64,000 nucleotides of DNA from an uncultured Haliea sp. (GCA_947258585.1 CAMYIZ010000076.1:1-64000); one strand, 5' to 3'; positions 16,384 to 25,906 are shown, counted from the stretch's first letter. The notes: a model not told the origin generated them from the letters alone. A program made the numbers and translations.

Positions 16384-17492
16384 AAGACTTCGTTCAACAC
16401 CTCGACGTCACTGTGCCTGCACAGCTATCGGCGCTGAACTTGCCGGGCTGTGCGCTGGCCTTGATCGAGAACTCCGAGGTGACGGAGCTGCGCTGCTACG
16501 GCTATGCGAATGTGAAAGCGCAGACGCCGTTGAGCGAGCGCAGCATTTTCCAGATCGCCTCCATTTCCAAGTCCTTTACGGCCTGGGGAATCATGAAGCT
16601 GGTGGAGTCGGGCAAGCTGGACCTGGACGCGCCCATCGATACCTACCTGACGCGCTGGCATCTGCCAGCGTCGAATTACAATGCGGCAGCAGTCACGCCC
16701 AGGCTGCTGTTGATGCACTTTGGTGGCACCTCGCTCTCGGGTTGCGGCGGTACGCCCTACGACGATACCTGGTATACGGTGGACGATATTCTCTACGGAC
16801 GGACACCGTCCCTCGACGAGCTGCAGCTGGAGTACTGCCTGAAATGGGGACTTGATCCCGATTCCTATGGCAAGCCGGTCCACCTTCTGCATGAGCCTGG
16901 CACCGCCTTCGAATATTCCGGTGGCGGGTTCACCATTCTGGAGTTGATCATCGAGGAGATCAGCGGAAGAACCTTCACCGAATTCATGCGCGAGGAAATT
17001 CTCAATCCACTGGGAATGCCCGAGTCCAGCTTTGAAATACGCGATTCGCAGCTGCCCCTGGTGGCGACCCCCTACAGCGATACGCTGGAGGAAATCCCCC
17101 TGTATCGCACCAATGGCAAGGCCGCCGGGGGTATGTATTCCACGATCACGGAGCTGGCGCGGTTTGCCTGCGCGGAAATGGAAGGCCCCAATGGCGAGGC
17201 GCCCGGTCGCGGCGTCCTGACAGCTGCCTCTGTGGCAGAAATGCATCGTCCCGATCGTTACGCCGAGACCGAGATGGGGCTGGATTTCTACGCTGGCCTG
17301 GGTCACTACGTGGTCGATCTGGGGGATATCCGTGCCGTGCAGCACACCGGCGGCAATCCTGGCTGGCGCACCGTGTACACCGTCATACCCGGGAAAAAGC
17401 TTGGGTTTGTCTGCCTGATCAACAGCGCCGGCGGCAACGACCTGTGGATGGACCTGATACAGCAGTGGTCCTCCAGTTTCATGCAGCAGTAG
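16380..17492 (+). CDS. serine hydrolase, beta-lactamase/class C (S12) family
   Basis: 370 residues. Active-site SxxK is Ser61-Ile-Ser-Lys64 (ASISKSF). The second motif is Tyr179-Ser-Gly (FEYSGGGF) in place of Tyr-x-Asn, and the third is HTGG at 322-325. No signal peptide is seen, so it is cytoplasmic, unlike true beta-lactamases. Family members include D-aminopeptidases, esterases and the linear-microcystin peptidase MlrB. Overlap with pepN and nearby peptidases favour peptide, amide or ester cleavage of the imported compound. Confidence 0.88.
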   Translation: MKDFVQHLDVTVPAQLSALNLPGCALALIENSEVTELRCYGYANVKAQTPLSERSIFQIASISKSFTAWGIMKLVESGKLDLDAPIDTYLTRWHLPASNYNAAAVTPRLLLMHFGGTSLSGCGGTPYDDTWYTVDDILYGRTPSLDELQLEYCLKWGLDPDSYGKPVHLLHEPGTAFEYSGGGFTILELIIEEISGRTFTEFMREEILNPLGMPESSFEIRDSQLPLVATPYSDTLEEIPLYRTNGKAAGGMYSTITELARFACAEMEGPNGEAPGRGVLTAASVAEMHRPDRYAETEMGLDFYAGLGHYVVDLGDIRAVQHTGGNPGWRTVYTVIPGKKLGFVCLINSAGGNDLWMDLIQQWSSSFMQQ

Positions 17493-17501
17493 CGAGAAAC
17501 C

Positions 17502-18017
17502 ATGCTGCTGGGTGTCTTTGAAACCGGGGGGACGATCAATGGTATCGTCGATCCTGCGGCGCCCCCGCCGGCCGATAGCCGGGTGCTGGCATGGCTTGGG
17601 CAGCAGGCTTCGCGCCTGCACCTTGAAATCGATTCGCAGATTGTGGTGATGAAGGATTCCAGGTCGCTGGAGGACACGGACCGGGAGCGCCTTGCGGCAG
17701 CAATAGAGGCTACTCGGCTACAGCGTATCCTCATTCCCCATGGTACGTACACCATGCCTGCAACCGGGATGTACCTGCGCCGGCACCTCGGCCGTGAAGC
17801 GCAGTCGAAAAGTATTGTCCTGGTCGGCTCCAGGGTTCCACTGGGTGAGGCGGGATCCGATGCGCCGTCGGCGCTGGAGTTCGCTGTTGAAACCCTGGGG
17901 GAGGGTCCTGTGGGTGTCTGGATTGCCATGAATGGGCGAATCTGGCACCCGGGGGAGGTGGTAAAGGACGACAAGACCGGCGACTATGTCGCGCGTGACC
18001 CCGCGCGGGCCAACTAA
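17502..18017 (+). CDS. stand-alone N-terminal asparaginase-like domain
   Basis: 171 residues, about half of a type I/II L-asparaginase. It begins with the nucleophile-loop motif FETGGTINGIV (T in GGTI) and contains the second motif IPHGTYTMPATG, where asparaginases have HGTDTM. The aspartate of that motif is replaced by Tyr. The C-terminal dimerisation domain is absent. The gene is complete between flanking genes, with no sign of the missing half. It could be an amidohydrolase with altered specificity or a non-enzymatic relic; its conserved operon place favours a real protein. Confidence 0.78.
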   Translation: MLLGVFETGGTINGIVDPAAPPPADSRVLAWLGQQASRLHLEIDSQIVVMKDSRSLEDTDRERLAAAIEATRLQRILIPHGTYTMPATGMYLRRHLGREAQSKSIVLVGSRVPLGEAGSDAPSALEFAVETLGEGPVGVWIAMNGRIWHPGEVVKDDKTGDYVARDPARAN

Positions 18018-18111
18018 GCGCAATTCACACGCGATGGGAAACCGCCGGGATATACGACAAGGCCGGGCGTATTCGGGTCGCAACGGCATCAACAATTCAA
18101 TGAGGACAAGT

Positions 18112-19350
18112 GTGAAACTTGCTATCAATTTTGTCAGGTCGAATTTTCCCCAGCTACAGGATGATCCCCAGTTCGTGTTTTGTGCCAGCGCCGCGGGCAG
18201 CTATCTCGCCCAACCCGTTATTGACAGCCTCGAACACTACAACAGGCACTTGCGCGTCCAGCCCTATTCGCCATACCCCTCGTCCCGGGCAGCGGGCCTG
18301 GCCATGGACCGGGCGCGTGAGGGCTGGTCCAGGGCGCTGAATATTGGCGCAGACGAATTGACGATAGGCCCTTCCTCCTCGATCAACAGCTATGTCATGG
18401 CGCAGGCACTGGGTGCCGATTGGGGGCCGGGGGACGAAATCGTAGTGACCCAGCAGGACCACGAGTCGAACCATGGCGTGTGGCGGCGCAAGGCGGAAGC
18501 CCAGGGCGCGGTCGTGAAGGAGTGGCCGATTGACCCGTCGACGGGATTACTGGATCCGGGCGAGTTATACCCCCTGCTGGGCGAGCGGACCCGCTGGGTA
18601 TTTTTTACGCACTGCTCGAACATCATTGGCACGGTCAATCCGGTTGCGGAAATAGTGGCGGGTATTCGACAGCGCAGCGGCGCCAAAGTCTGTGTCGATG
18701 CCGTGGCCTATGCGCCGCACCATATCCCCGATGTGAAGGCGCTGGATGTGGATATGTACCTGTTCAGCCTCTACAAGGTGTTTGGTCCGCATCAGGGGTT
18801 GATGTATCTGCGCGCCGAGCTGCAGGAAAGCATCCAGGCCCAGAGCCATTTTTTTATCCAGGGTGACAGTCACAAGCGATTCAACCCGGCCGGACCGCAG
18901 CATGCCCAGGTGGCCGCTTGCCAGGGCGTGCTGGATTATTTCGCGGCCTTGCACCGGCATCATGGCGGCAGTGAGTCGGAGTCGGCCACGGCCATGTTGC
19001 AGTCAGTCCATGCATTGACTGCCGCCCATGAAGCTCGGCTGGCTGCCCCCATGGTCGATTACCTGGACCATGCACCACAGGTCAGGCTGTTGGGCAAAAC
19101 CCATGTCAGAGACGGCGACCGATCGACAACCATTGCTTTTCAGCCGCTGGGCAAGTCAGCGGCCGATGTGGCCAAAGCCCTGCAGGCCCGCGATATTGGC
19201 GTTGAGCACGGGCATTTTTATGCCCACAGGCTGATGACCGGTCTGGGGATTGATCCGGCAGATGGCGTGGTCAGGATTTCCCTCGTTCATTACAACAGCG
19301 TAGCCGAAGTCGACAGGATACTGGCGGCGCTGGATCAGGCCCTGATCTGA
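18112..19350 (+). CDS. class V PLP aminotransferase / cysteine-desulfurase-like enzyme
   Basis: 412 residues of PLP fold type I. Schiff-base Lys222 is in LFSLYKVFGPHQG; cofactor-phosphate and aspartate elements are GPSSSINSYVMAQAL and KVCVDAVAYAPHH. Residues 1-15 (VKLAINFVRSNFPQL) match the start of SufS/CsdA-like proteins. I start at GTG 18112, which has GAGGA about 6 bases upstream, and not at ATG 18100, which lacks one. Last gene of the receptor operon. It could be an aminotransferase, lyase or desulfurase; nothing indicates an Fe-S role here. Confidence 0.85.
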   Translation: MKLAINFVRSNFPQLQDDPQFVFCASAAGSYLAQPVIDSLEHYNRHLRVQPYSPYPSSRAAGLAMDRAREGWSRALNIGADELTIGPSSSINSYVMAQALGADWGPGDEIVVTQQDHESNHGVWRRKAEAQGAVVKEWPIDPSTGLLDPGELYPLLGERTRWVFFTHCSNIIGTVNPVAEIVAGIRQRSGAKVCVDAVAYAPHHIPDVKALDVDMYLFSLYKVFGPHQGLMYLRAELQESIQAQSHFFIQGDSHKRFNPAGPQHAQVAACQGVLDYFAALHRHHGGSESESATAMLQSVHALTAAHEARLAAPMVDYLDHAPQVRLLGKTHVRDGDRSTTIAFQPLGKSAADVAKALQARDIGVEHGHFYAHRLMTGLGIDPADGVVRISLVHYNSVAEVDRILAALDQALI

Positions 19351-19450
19351 GGGTCAGGTATGGCCGCTTTTCTGGCTCCCCGGCGAGGTGTGCAAGGAAC
19401 ATTCTGCAACGGAAAGTATGCCTCGCTCCGGGGCTGACTCAGGATGCCGC

Positions 19451-20476
19451 TCAGTCCGGAAAAATAATCCGCAGCAGCTGTTCCAGGAACACGTTGTGTT
19501 GCGCGCCGTCATGGTTGAGGGTGCCACTCAGGCTGAGGCGCTCCTCGGGGCAGTAGTACATGAAGGAACCCCAGTGGCCCAGGTGTCCCCACAGGGTTTT
19601 GCCGTGGATGGTTTTCCTGCCGATGCCCATGGCGTAGTGGTAGCCTTCCCTGGCGAGCTTGCCCCTGAGCAAGATATCCAGAGTTTCCGGCTGGCGGGTG
19701 AGCTTGCCGGCGAAGGTACCGCGCAGGAAGCTGTCGAGGTCACGCAGGGTTGATACGTGTCCACCCGCGGCCCAGTCGCAGCTGCCGTTGATCTGCAGGG
19801 CGTCGACGTAGTCGCCATTCATGTTGATATAGCAGTGGGACAAATCGCTCCGTGCCGGCTCATGCCCTTCCAGGTAGGTCTGGTCCATGCCCAGCGGGTC
19901 GAATATGTTTGCCCGGCACAGTTGCGCATAGGAGGTGGCGGTCAGCTGCTCCAGCAGCAGTCCGAGCAGGACGTAGCCGGTATCCGAGTAATGATAGGTT
20001 TCGCCGGGGGCGCCCACCAACTTCGCGTTGTCCAGTGCCCACTCGGCGATCTCCCCCGGCGCCCGAAACTTTCCCGGGTCGCCAGCCAGCACCTGGAACC
20101 ACTCTTCCGACAACGCAAAATCATTGAATCCCGCCCGGTGATAGAGCAACAGCTCCAGCGTGATTTCTTCCCGGTGATGACCCGGGGCGACGGGAAGCCT
20201 GGCGGCAATGTTCGCAGGCAGCAGCTCTGCCACCGATGTTTGCAGGCTTAGCTTGCCCTGTTCGATCAGTTGGGCACAGAGCAGGCCGGTGAAGGTTTTG
20301 CTCATGCTGGCAATGCGGAAGGCGTGGCCGGGTTCCAGCGCCGAGTCATCCTCACGACAGTATTTCCCTGCCGCGCCCCGAAACTGCAACTGCTGAAAGG
20401 GGGCGTTGATTCCCAGCAGTACTCCCGGCGCCTCGGCTGCTGTCGCTGTCATGAGTTGTTCGATGTCTTGTTCCAC
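19451..20476 (-). CDS. second serine hydrolase, beta-lactamase/class C family
   Basis: 341 residues starting at GTG 20476, which follows AGGAG by 5 bases; a further-upstream ATG would place the start inside the operator. SxxK motif Ser57-Met-Ser-Lys60 (RIASMSKTF), second motif YHYSDTGY and a C-terminal HLGHWGSF in place of KTG. There is no signal peptide. It is only distantly similar to the serine hydrolase at 16380. It is a monocistronic unit transcribed away from the CoA-ligase operon under the shared operator O3. Likely an esterase or D-amino-acid amidase/peptidase; the substrate is unknown. Confidence 0.87.
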   Translation of the reverse strand: MEQDIEQLMTATAAEAPGVLLGINAPFQQLQFRGAAGKYCREDDSALEPGHAFRIASMSKTFTGLLCAQLIEQGKLSLQTSVAELLPANIAARLPVAPGHHREEITLELLLYHRAGFNDFALSEEWFQVLAGDPGKFRAPGEIAEWALDNAKLVGAPGETYHYSDTGYVLLGLLLEQLTATSYAQLCRANIFDPLGMDQTYLEGHEPARSDLSHCYINMNGDYVDALQINGSCDWAAGGHVSTLRDLDSFLRGTFAGKLTRQPETLDILLRGKLAREGYHYAMGIGRKTIHGKTLWGHLGHWGSFMYYCPEERLSLSGTLNHDGAQHNVFLEQLLRIIFPD

Positions 20477-20539
20477 GAGGGCTCCTGAGTCAAGGACCGG
20501 GAAAGCGTTAATTTGCTTGCCAGGCCGCGGGATTCTGCT

Positions 20540-20560
20540 AATATGAACACTGTTCATATT
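20540..20560. promoter_or_regulatory. operator O3 between divergent hydrolase and CoA-ligase units
   Basis: A perfect 21-bp palindrome: half-site AATATGAACA, central C, then the exact reverse complement. It lies 45 bases before the ligase GTG and 64 bases before the hydrolase GTG. On the minus strand TTGACT (20569-20564) and CATATT (20545-20540) with an 18-base spacer make a promoter that the operator overlaps. Confidence 0.87.
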
Positions 20561-20604
20561 ATAAGTCAACGCTCAACCACAACGCGCAAGGCAGGGGAGA
20601 ACAG

Positions 20605-22257
20605 GTGACCGCAACGACAGCAGCAGGATCTCCCGCACGCCGGAAGGTACCCCGGCTCAACTGCAGCAACCAGCGCAATGTTTCCTGGCTGCTGCGGTGG
20701 CGAGCCGAGAGTCGTGCGGATCATCCGTTTATTGTCTGGGCCCCATTCGATTCACCCTCGCGCTCGATAAGCTATGCGGAATTCTACGCCTCGGTGCTGT
20801 CGCTGGCAGCGGGATTGCGGGCCCGGGGGGTAGAACAGGGCGACTTTGTTCTGCTGCATATGGATAACTGCCCCGAGTTCCTTCAGGCCTGGCACGCCTG
20901 CTCGCAACTGGGCGCGGTGGTGGTGACCACCAATACGCGCTCCAGCGGCGAGGAACTGGCCTACTTTATCGACCATTGCGGCGCCCGGGTGGCGCTTACC
21001 CAGCCGTCTTATCTGCAGCGTGTTGCTGCGGCCGGCGAGCAGTTGGCGTGGGTTGCCTGTATCGAGCACGATGCGGGGGCCGAGCCTGCCAGTACGGATA
21101 TCGGCGGTGCGCTGGCCTTTGCCGAACTGGTGATTGACGCCCGCGGGTTCCAGCCGGTGGATTCCGACCCGCTTGCCTGCAATTCGGTGCAGTATACGTC
21201 GGGTACTACATCGCGTCCCAAGGGCGTGCTGTGGACGCATGCCAACGCGATATTTGCCGCCCGCAGCAACGCGCAGGTGTGCATGATCCGGCCCGCTGAC
21301 ATTGGCCATGTGTTCCTGCCCCTGTATCACACCAACGCGCTCTGTTATTCGCATCTGGCGACCCTGTGGGCCGGCGCGACTATCGTCCTGCAACCGCGCT
21401 TTTCCGCCTCCCGGTACTGGGATTGCGTGGTCGGACACCGGTGCACCTGGGGCATCCAGATACCCTTTGCCCTGAAAGCCCTGATGTCCCGGCCCATTCC
21501 ACCGCAGCACTATGTGGAGCGGTGGGGCCTGGGTGCGCACAGCCCCGATATTATTCGGCAGTTGTTGGGGATTCCCTGTATCGGCTGGTTCGGCATGACG
21601 GAAACTGTTGCCCTGCCCATCTATTCGACCCTGGGTATGCCGGATCGGGAGATGAGTATGGGCCTGCCCTCGCCGGAATACGAGGTGCAGGTACGCGCTG
21701 CGGATGGCAGTGATGCGGCATTCGGGGAGAGTGGGCGCCTGTGGCTGCGTGGAATTCCCGGACTTTCCCTGTTTCATTCCTATCTTCACAACCCCGAGGC
21801 GACCAGCAAGGCCTTCGATGCAGAGGGCTGGTTTGACACCGGTGACATGGTGACCGCCACGGCGGACGGCTGCATCACCTTTAACGGCCGCTCCGGCGAT
21901 ATGCTGCGTGTGGGGGCGGAAAACGTGGCGGAGTCTGAGATCGAACGGGTGGTGGCGACAGTGCCCGGTGTTCTCGAGGTCGCGGTGGTCGGCCGGCCGG
22001 ATGACATGCTCGATGAAGTACCGGTGGCTTTTGTCGAGGCACCCGGTACTACGGAGACAACCGCAGTGGCCGAATTGGCAGCGCAGATTATCAAGCACTG
22101 CAAAGATCAGCTGGCCGACTTCAAGGTACCGAGAGAGGTATTCGTCGTCGACCAGATACCCCGCGTTACCCTGGGCAAGCTGGACAAGAAACTGTTGCGC
22201 CAGCGTTTGCGAGACGGTGCGCGGACACAAAACAAGGAGAGCCCGCATGTATCCTGA
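20605..22257 (+). CDS. AMP-forming acyl-CoA ligase
   Basis: 550 residues of the ANL superfamily. The AMP-binding P-loop is YTSGTTSRPKG at ~197-207. Later motifs are GWFGMTETVALP, the hinge GWFDTGDMVTATADGCITFNGRSGDMLR, and the C-terminal lysine region PRVTLGKLDKKLLR. It resembles CaiC-like carnitine/crotonobetaine ligases in arrangement, but substrate residues are not readable. GTG start with GGGGAG 6 bases upstream. First gene of a seven-gene operon; its product would be the CoA ester fed to the thiolase two genes later. Confidence 0.92.
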   Translation: MTATTAAGSPARRKVPRLNCSNQRNVSWLLRWRAESRADHPFIVWAPFDSPSRSISYAEFYASVLSLAAGLRARGVEQGDFVLLHMDNCPEFLQAWHACSQLGAVVVTTNTRSSGEELAYFIDHCGARVALTQPSYLQRVAAAGEQLAWVACIEHDAGAEPASTDIGGALAFAELVIDARGFQPVDSDPLACNSVQYTSGTTSRPKGVLWTHANAIFAARSNAQVCMIRPADIGHVFLPLYHTNALCYSHLATLWAGATIVLQPRFSASRYWDCVVGHRCTWGIQIPFALKALMSRPIPPQHYVERWGLGAHSPDIIRQLLGIPCIGWFGMTETVALPIYSTLGMPDREMSMGLPSPEYEVQVRAADGSDAAFGESGRLWLRGIPGLSLFHSYLHNPEATSKAFDAEGWFDTGDMVTATADGCITFNGRSGDMLRVGAENVAESEIERVVATVPGVLEVAVVGRPDDMLDEVPVAFVEAPGTTETTAVAELAAQIIKHCKDQLADFKVPREVFVVDQIPRVTLGKLDKKLLRQRLRDGARTQNKESPHVS

Positions 22258-23578
22258 CAAGCAATCCAGATCATACGCGCTGTACGAGCGCGCACTGTCT
22301 GTGATGCCCGGTGGTAACAGTCGCAACACCGTGTATTTTCCGCCCTACCCGGTGTACATCGACCGGGCAGAGGGCTGCCGAATCTGGGATGTCGACGGTG
22401 TCGAGCGCATCGACTGTATCAACAATTACTCCGCGCTGATTCACGGCCACTGCCACCCCCGCATTGTTGCAGCGCTGCGGGAGCAAGCGGGCAAACTGCT
22501 CTCCGTTGCGCTGCCGACGGAAGCGGAGATTCGGCTGGCGGAACTGGTGACCGAGCGCATGCCCGGCGTCGAGCAGGTCCGGTTTGCCAACTCGGGCACG
22601 GAAGCCGTGATGATCGCGGTCATGGCCGCGCGCGCTGCAACCGGGCGCAACAAGATCGCCAAGATTGAAGGGGCCTACCACGGCAGCTATGACGCGCTGT
22701 CGGTGAGCGTGTACCCGACGCCGGATCTTTGGGGGCCGGATGATGCGCCCGAGGGCGTGGCCCCCGCGGGGGTCTACGAAGCTGCCCGGGCCAGTACGAT
22801 TGTTCTGCCAGCCAACAACGTGGAGCTGGGGCGCGCCATTCTGCGGCGGCATGCCGATGACCTGGCCGGGGTGATTATCGATCCCCTGTGCAAAAACCTG
22901 GGCTTCCTGCAGGTGGATGGCGAGTTCCTGAACATGCTGCGCGAAGAGACCAGCGCGCTGGGCGCCAAGCTTGTCTTTGACGAGGTGTACAGCTTCCGGA
23001 TGGGCTACAACGGCGCCCAGGGCGAGCTGGGTGTGTTGCCGGACATCACCGCCATGGGCAAGGTTATCGGCGGCGGACTGCCGATTGGCGCGATAGGTGC
23101 TCCTGCCCGGTTGATGGAAGAGCTGTTTGATCCGCGCGGCGGTGCCAAAATGGCCCATGGCGGCACCTTCAATGCCAACCCCATGACCATGGTGGCGGGA
23201 GCCGCTGCCATGGAACTCTACGACCGGGCGGCTCACGATAGGCTGGCTGGACTGGGCGAGCGGCTGCGCAGCGGGCTGCGGGAACTGCTCAGGGTCACGG
23301 GGCGGCCAGGCACAGTGACGGGGGCGGCGTCCATGGTGGGCCTGTTCCACACCGACGCCCCGCTGACGGACTATCGCTCGACGGTGAAAGCCGTGATGAG
23401 CGAGCCCGCCATAGGCCAGCACGCGGAGGCCTTCTTCCGCCATATGCTGAACAACGGCGTTTATATGGCGAGCCATGGTTTCATGGTCCTGTCGACGGCG
23501 ATGACCGAGGCAGATATCGACTTTATCCTGGACAAGGCTGAGGGCGCCCTGCGCGCCATTCCTGCCGCGGCCGCCTGA
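22247..23578 (+). CDS. class III aminotransferase, GSA-aminomutase-like, candidate beta-amino-acid transaminase
   Basis: 443 residues overlapping the ligase end by 11 bases. PLP Lys272 is in TAMGKVIGGGLPIG; KLVFDEVYSFRMG holds the cofactor-stacking Asp. The N-terminus VMPGGNSRNTVYFPPYP is close in pattern to the MPGANSRSVLFYAPFP segment I recall from the Variovorax beta-phenylalanine aminotransferase, including the Arg (here Arg26) that holds the beta-amino-acid carboxylate there. True hemL is normally not linked to such genes. A beta-amino acid to beta-keto acid reaction is therefore the preferred, unproven, call. Confidence 0.85.
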   Translation: MYPDKQSRSYALYERALSVMPGGNSRNTVYFPPYPVYIDRAEGCRIWDVDGVERIDCINNYSALIHGHCHPRIVAALREQAGKLLSVALPTEAEIRLAELVTERMPGVEQVRFANSGTEAVMIAVMAARAATGRNKIAKIEGAYHGSYDALSVSVYPTPDLWGPDDAPEGVAPAGVYEAARASTIVLPANNVELGRAILRRHADDLAGVIIDPLCKNLGFLQVDGEFLNMLREETSALGAKLVFDEVYSFRMGYNGAQGELGVLPDITAMGKVIGGGLPIGAIGAPARLMEELFDPRGGAKMAHGGTFNANPMTMVAGAAAMELYDRAAHDRLAGLGERLRSGLRELLRVTGRPGTVTGAASMVGLFHTDAPLTDYRSTVKAVMSEPAIGQHAEAFFRHMLNNGVYMASHGFMVLSTAMTEADIDFILDKAEGALRAIPAAAA

Positions 23579-23599
23579 TCCATCAAGAGGAAAGACCCC

Positions 23600-24778
23600 A
23601 TGCGTGAAGCCGTCATTGTTGCCACAGCCAGAACCCCCATTGGGCGTGCCTACAAGGGTGCGTTCAACAACCTTGAATCCCCAAGCCTGGCGGGTTATCC
23701 CATCGCCGAAGCCGTGCGGCGCGCCGGGGTGGATCCAGCCGAGATAGAGGACTGCATCATGGGCGCCTCGATCCAGCAGGGTACCCAGACCTTCAACATC
23801 GGTCGCCTGGCGGCACTCGCCGGCGGGCTGCCGGAATCCTGCGCGGGCATGAGTCTTGACCGCCAGTGCTCATCGGGCCTGATGACGATCGCCACCGCGG
23901 CCAAACAGATCATCCACGACGAGATGACCGTGCTGGTGGCGGGCGGGGTGGAGAATATCAGCCTGGTGCAGAACGAGCACATGAACTTCCACCGGATACC
24001 TGACCCGCGTCTGATGGCAGCGCATCCCAATACCCACATGGGCATGCTGGAAACGGCCGAGGTGGTCGCCAAGCGCTTCAATATCAGCCGGGAAGCCCAG
24101 GATGAGTACGCCTTGCAGAGTCAGCAGCGCACCGCCGCTGCCCAGGCTGCGGGCCGCTTCGATGCCGAGATCATCCCGGTGACCACGGACAAGCTGGTGA
24201 CCAACAAGGAAACCGGGGAGACCTCGACGCAGACCGTCACCCTGAGCAGGGACGAAGGCAATCGCGCCGATACCTCACTGGAGGGCCTCGGCAAGCTGGC
24301 CCCGGTGATGGGGGGCACGGTCACCGCGGGCAACGCCAGCCAGCTGTCCGATGGCGCCAGTGCCTGTGTGCTGATGGAAGCCCGGGATGCGGAGCGGCGG
24401 GGCATCGAGCCGCTGGGATACTACCGGGGCATCGCGGTGGCCGGCTGTGCGCCGGACATCATGGGCATCGGACCCGTGTATGCCGTGCCCAAACTGCTGC
24501 AGCGTCATGGCCTGAAGATGGACGATATCGGCCTGTGGGAGCTGAACGAAGCCTTTGCGGTGCAGGTGCTCTACTGCCGTGACCATCTCGGGATCCCCAA
24601 CGAGAACCTGAACGTGAACGGCGGCGCCATCTCCATCGGCCACCCCTACGGCATGTCGGGTGCGAGGATGGTCGGGCACGCCCTGATCGAAGGCAAGCGC
24701 CGTGGGGTCAAGTACGTGGTGATCACCATGTGTGTCGGCGGTGGCATGGGCGCCGCCGGCCTGTTCGAGGTGGCCTGA
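23600..24778 (+). CDS. thiolase (acetyl-CoA acetyltransferase family)
   Basis: 392 residues. Nucleophile Cys90 is in [11 protein letters not shown], the catalytic His in [19 protein letters not shown] and the second Cys in [14 protein letters not shown]. It is a full-length degradative-type thiolase that splits a beta-ketoacyl-CoA with free CoA or runs in reverse. It directly follows the CoA ligase and class III aminotransferase. If those two make a beta-ketoacyl-CoA, this is the logical third step. Confidence 0.94.
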   Translation: MREAVIVATARTPIGRAYKGAFNNLESPSLAGYPIAEAVRRAGVDPAEIEDCIMGASIQQGTQTFNIGRLAALAGGLPESCAGMSLDRQCSSGLMTIATAAKQIIHDEMTVLVAGGVENISLVQNEHMNFHRIPDPRLMAAHPNTHMGMLETAEVVAKRFNISREAQDEYALQSQQRTAAAQAAGRFDAEIIPVTTDKLVTNKETGETSTQTVTLSRDEGNRADTSLEGLGKLAPVMGGTVTAGNASQLSDGASACVLMEARDAERRGIEPLGYYRGIAVAGCAPDIMGIGPVYAVPKLLQRHGLKMDDIGLWELNEAFAVQVLYCRDHLGIPNENLNVNGGAISIGHPYGMSGARMVGHALIEGKRRGVKYVVITMCVGGGMGAAGLFEVA

Positions 24779-24781
24779 TTG

Positions 24782-25906
24782 ATGAAGCAGGAACACAGAA
24801 CAACACCCGCGGGCAAGCCGCGCGCCCGCGGAGCAGGCATTCCATTCCCGGGTGAGCCCGGCGTGAACAATGCGATTACTGATGTGCCAGGGGTGGAGGT
24901 CGGCTACTGCACCCTGATTTCCGGCTCCGGCCCCCTGGTGGTGGGGGAGGGGCCGGTGCGTACCGGGGTGACGGCGATTTTCCCGCTGGGCCGTGAGCGC
25001 GGCACGCTGCCGGTGTATGCCGGCTTCTTTTCCATGAGCGGCAACGGTGAAATGTCGGGGGCGCACCTGATCGTGGAGCGCGGCCGCTTCGAGGGCCCGA
25101 TCACCCTGACCAACACCCACTCCTGCGGCCTTACCCGGGATACCACGGCGCGCTGGCTCACGGCCCAGGTTGACGTGGAAAAGCGTCCGGAGCCGTTCTG
25201 GATGCCGGTGGCCGGGGAGACCTACGACGGTGGCCTGAACGATGTCAACGGGCACCATGTCAAAGAGGAGCACGTGTACGCGGCGTTTGCCGATGCCCAT
25301 GGCGGGACGATAGAGGAGGGCAGTGTCGGCGGCGGCACCGGCATGACCACCTACCAGTTCAAGGGTGGCTCCGGCACCGCATCGCGATCCATTGTGGTCG
25401 ACGGCAAGCGTTACACCGTGGGCGCATTCGTGCAGTCCAATTTCGGCAAGCGGCACCTGATGCAAATTGCCGGCATTCCCATGGGTCATCTGTTTCCGCT
25501 GCATGGTGAGGTGGAACCCGGCCGGGGCAGCATCATCGGGATTGTCGCCACCGATGCGCCGCTGTTGCCACACCAGCTCAACCGCGTGGCGCGTCGCGCA
25601 GCCTACGGCATTGCCCGCTCCGGGGGCATTGCCGCCAACGAGTCCGGCGATCTGTTCCTGGCCTTTTCCACCGGCAACCAGCACAGCATTGAGCAGCACC
25701 AGGGCGTGGTGGACGTGAGTTTTCTCGGCGAAGGCGAAATCAGCTGCGTGTACGAGGCCGCGATACAGGCGACCGATGAAGCCATCATCAACTGCCTGGT
25801 CGCCAACGAAACCATGGTGGGACGGGACGACCGGGTGGCGCCGGGCTTTCCCCTGGCCCAGGTGCAGGACATTCTCCGCCAGCATAACCGCCTGGCAGAC
25901 CTGTGA
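24782..25906 (+). CDS. P1-family aminopeptidase (DmpA/BapA-like Ntn hydrolase)
   Basis: 374 residues starting at ATG 24782, four bases after the thiolase stop. P1 enzymes self-cleave at a Gly-Ser bond, and the new N-terminal Ser is the nucleophile. The expected segment GRGSIIGIVATDAPLLPHQL is present with Ser at residue 250, the position known for DmpA. The N-terminal GVNNAITDVPGVEVGYCTL and GGLNDVNGHHV are also typical. Known members release D-amino acids, glycine or beta-amino acids from peptides and amides. Together with the beta-aminotransferase-like gene it suggests cleavage of beta-peptide or D-peptide bonds. Confidence 0.9.
   Translation: MKQEHRTTPAGKPRARGAGIPFPGEPGVNNAITDVPGVEVGYCTLISGSGPLVVGEGPVRTGVTAIFPLGRERGTLPVYAGFFSMSGNGEMSGAHLIVERGRFEGPITLTNTHSCGLTRDTTARWLTAQVDVEKRPEPFWMPVAGETYDGGLNDVNGHHVKEEHVYAAFADAHGGTIEEGSVGGGTGMTTYQFKGGSGTASRSIVVDGKRYTVGAFVQSNFGKRHLMQIAGIPMGHLFPLHGEVEPGRGSIIGIVATDAPLLPHQLNRVARRAAYGIARSGGIAANESGDLFLAFSTGNQHSIEQHQGVVDVSFLGEGEISCVYEAAIQATDEAIINCLVANETMVGRDDRVAPGFPLAQVQDILRQHNRLADL

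Noticed and set aside
22247..23578. Naming the class III aminotransferase hemL
   Set aside because: The GSA-aminomutase fold is shared, but context and the NSRNTVYF segment fit a catabolic transaminase better.
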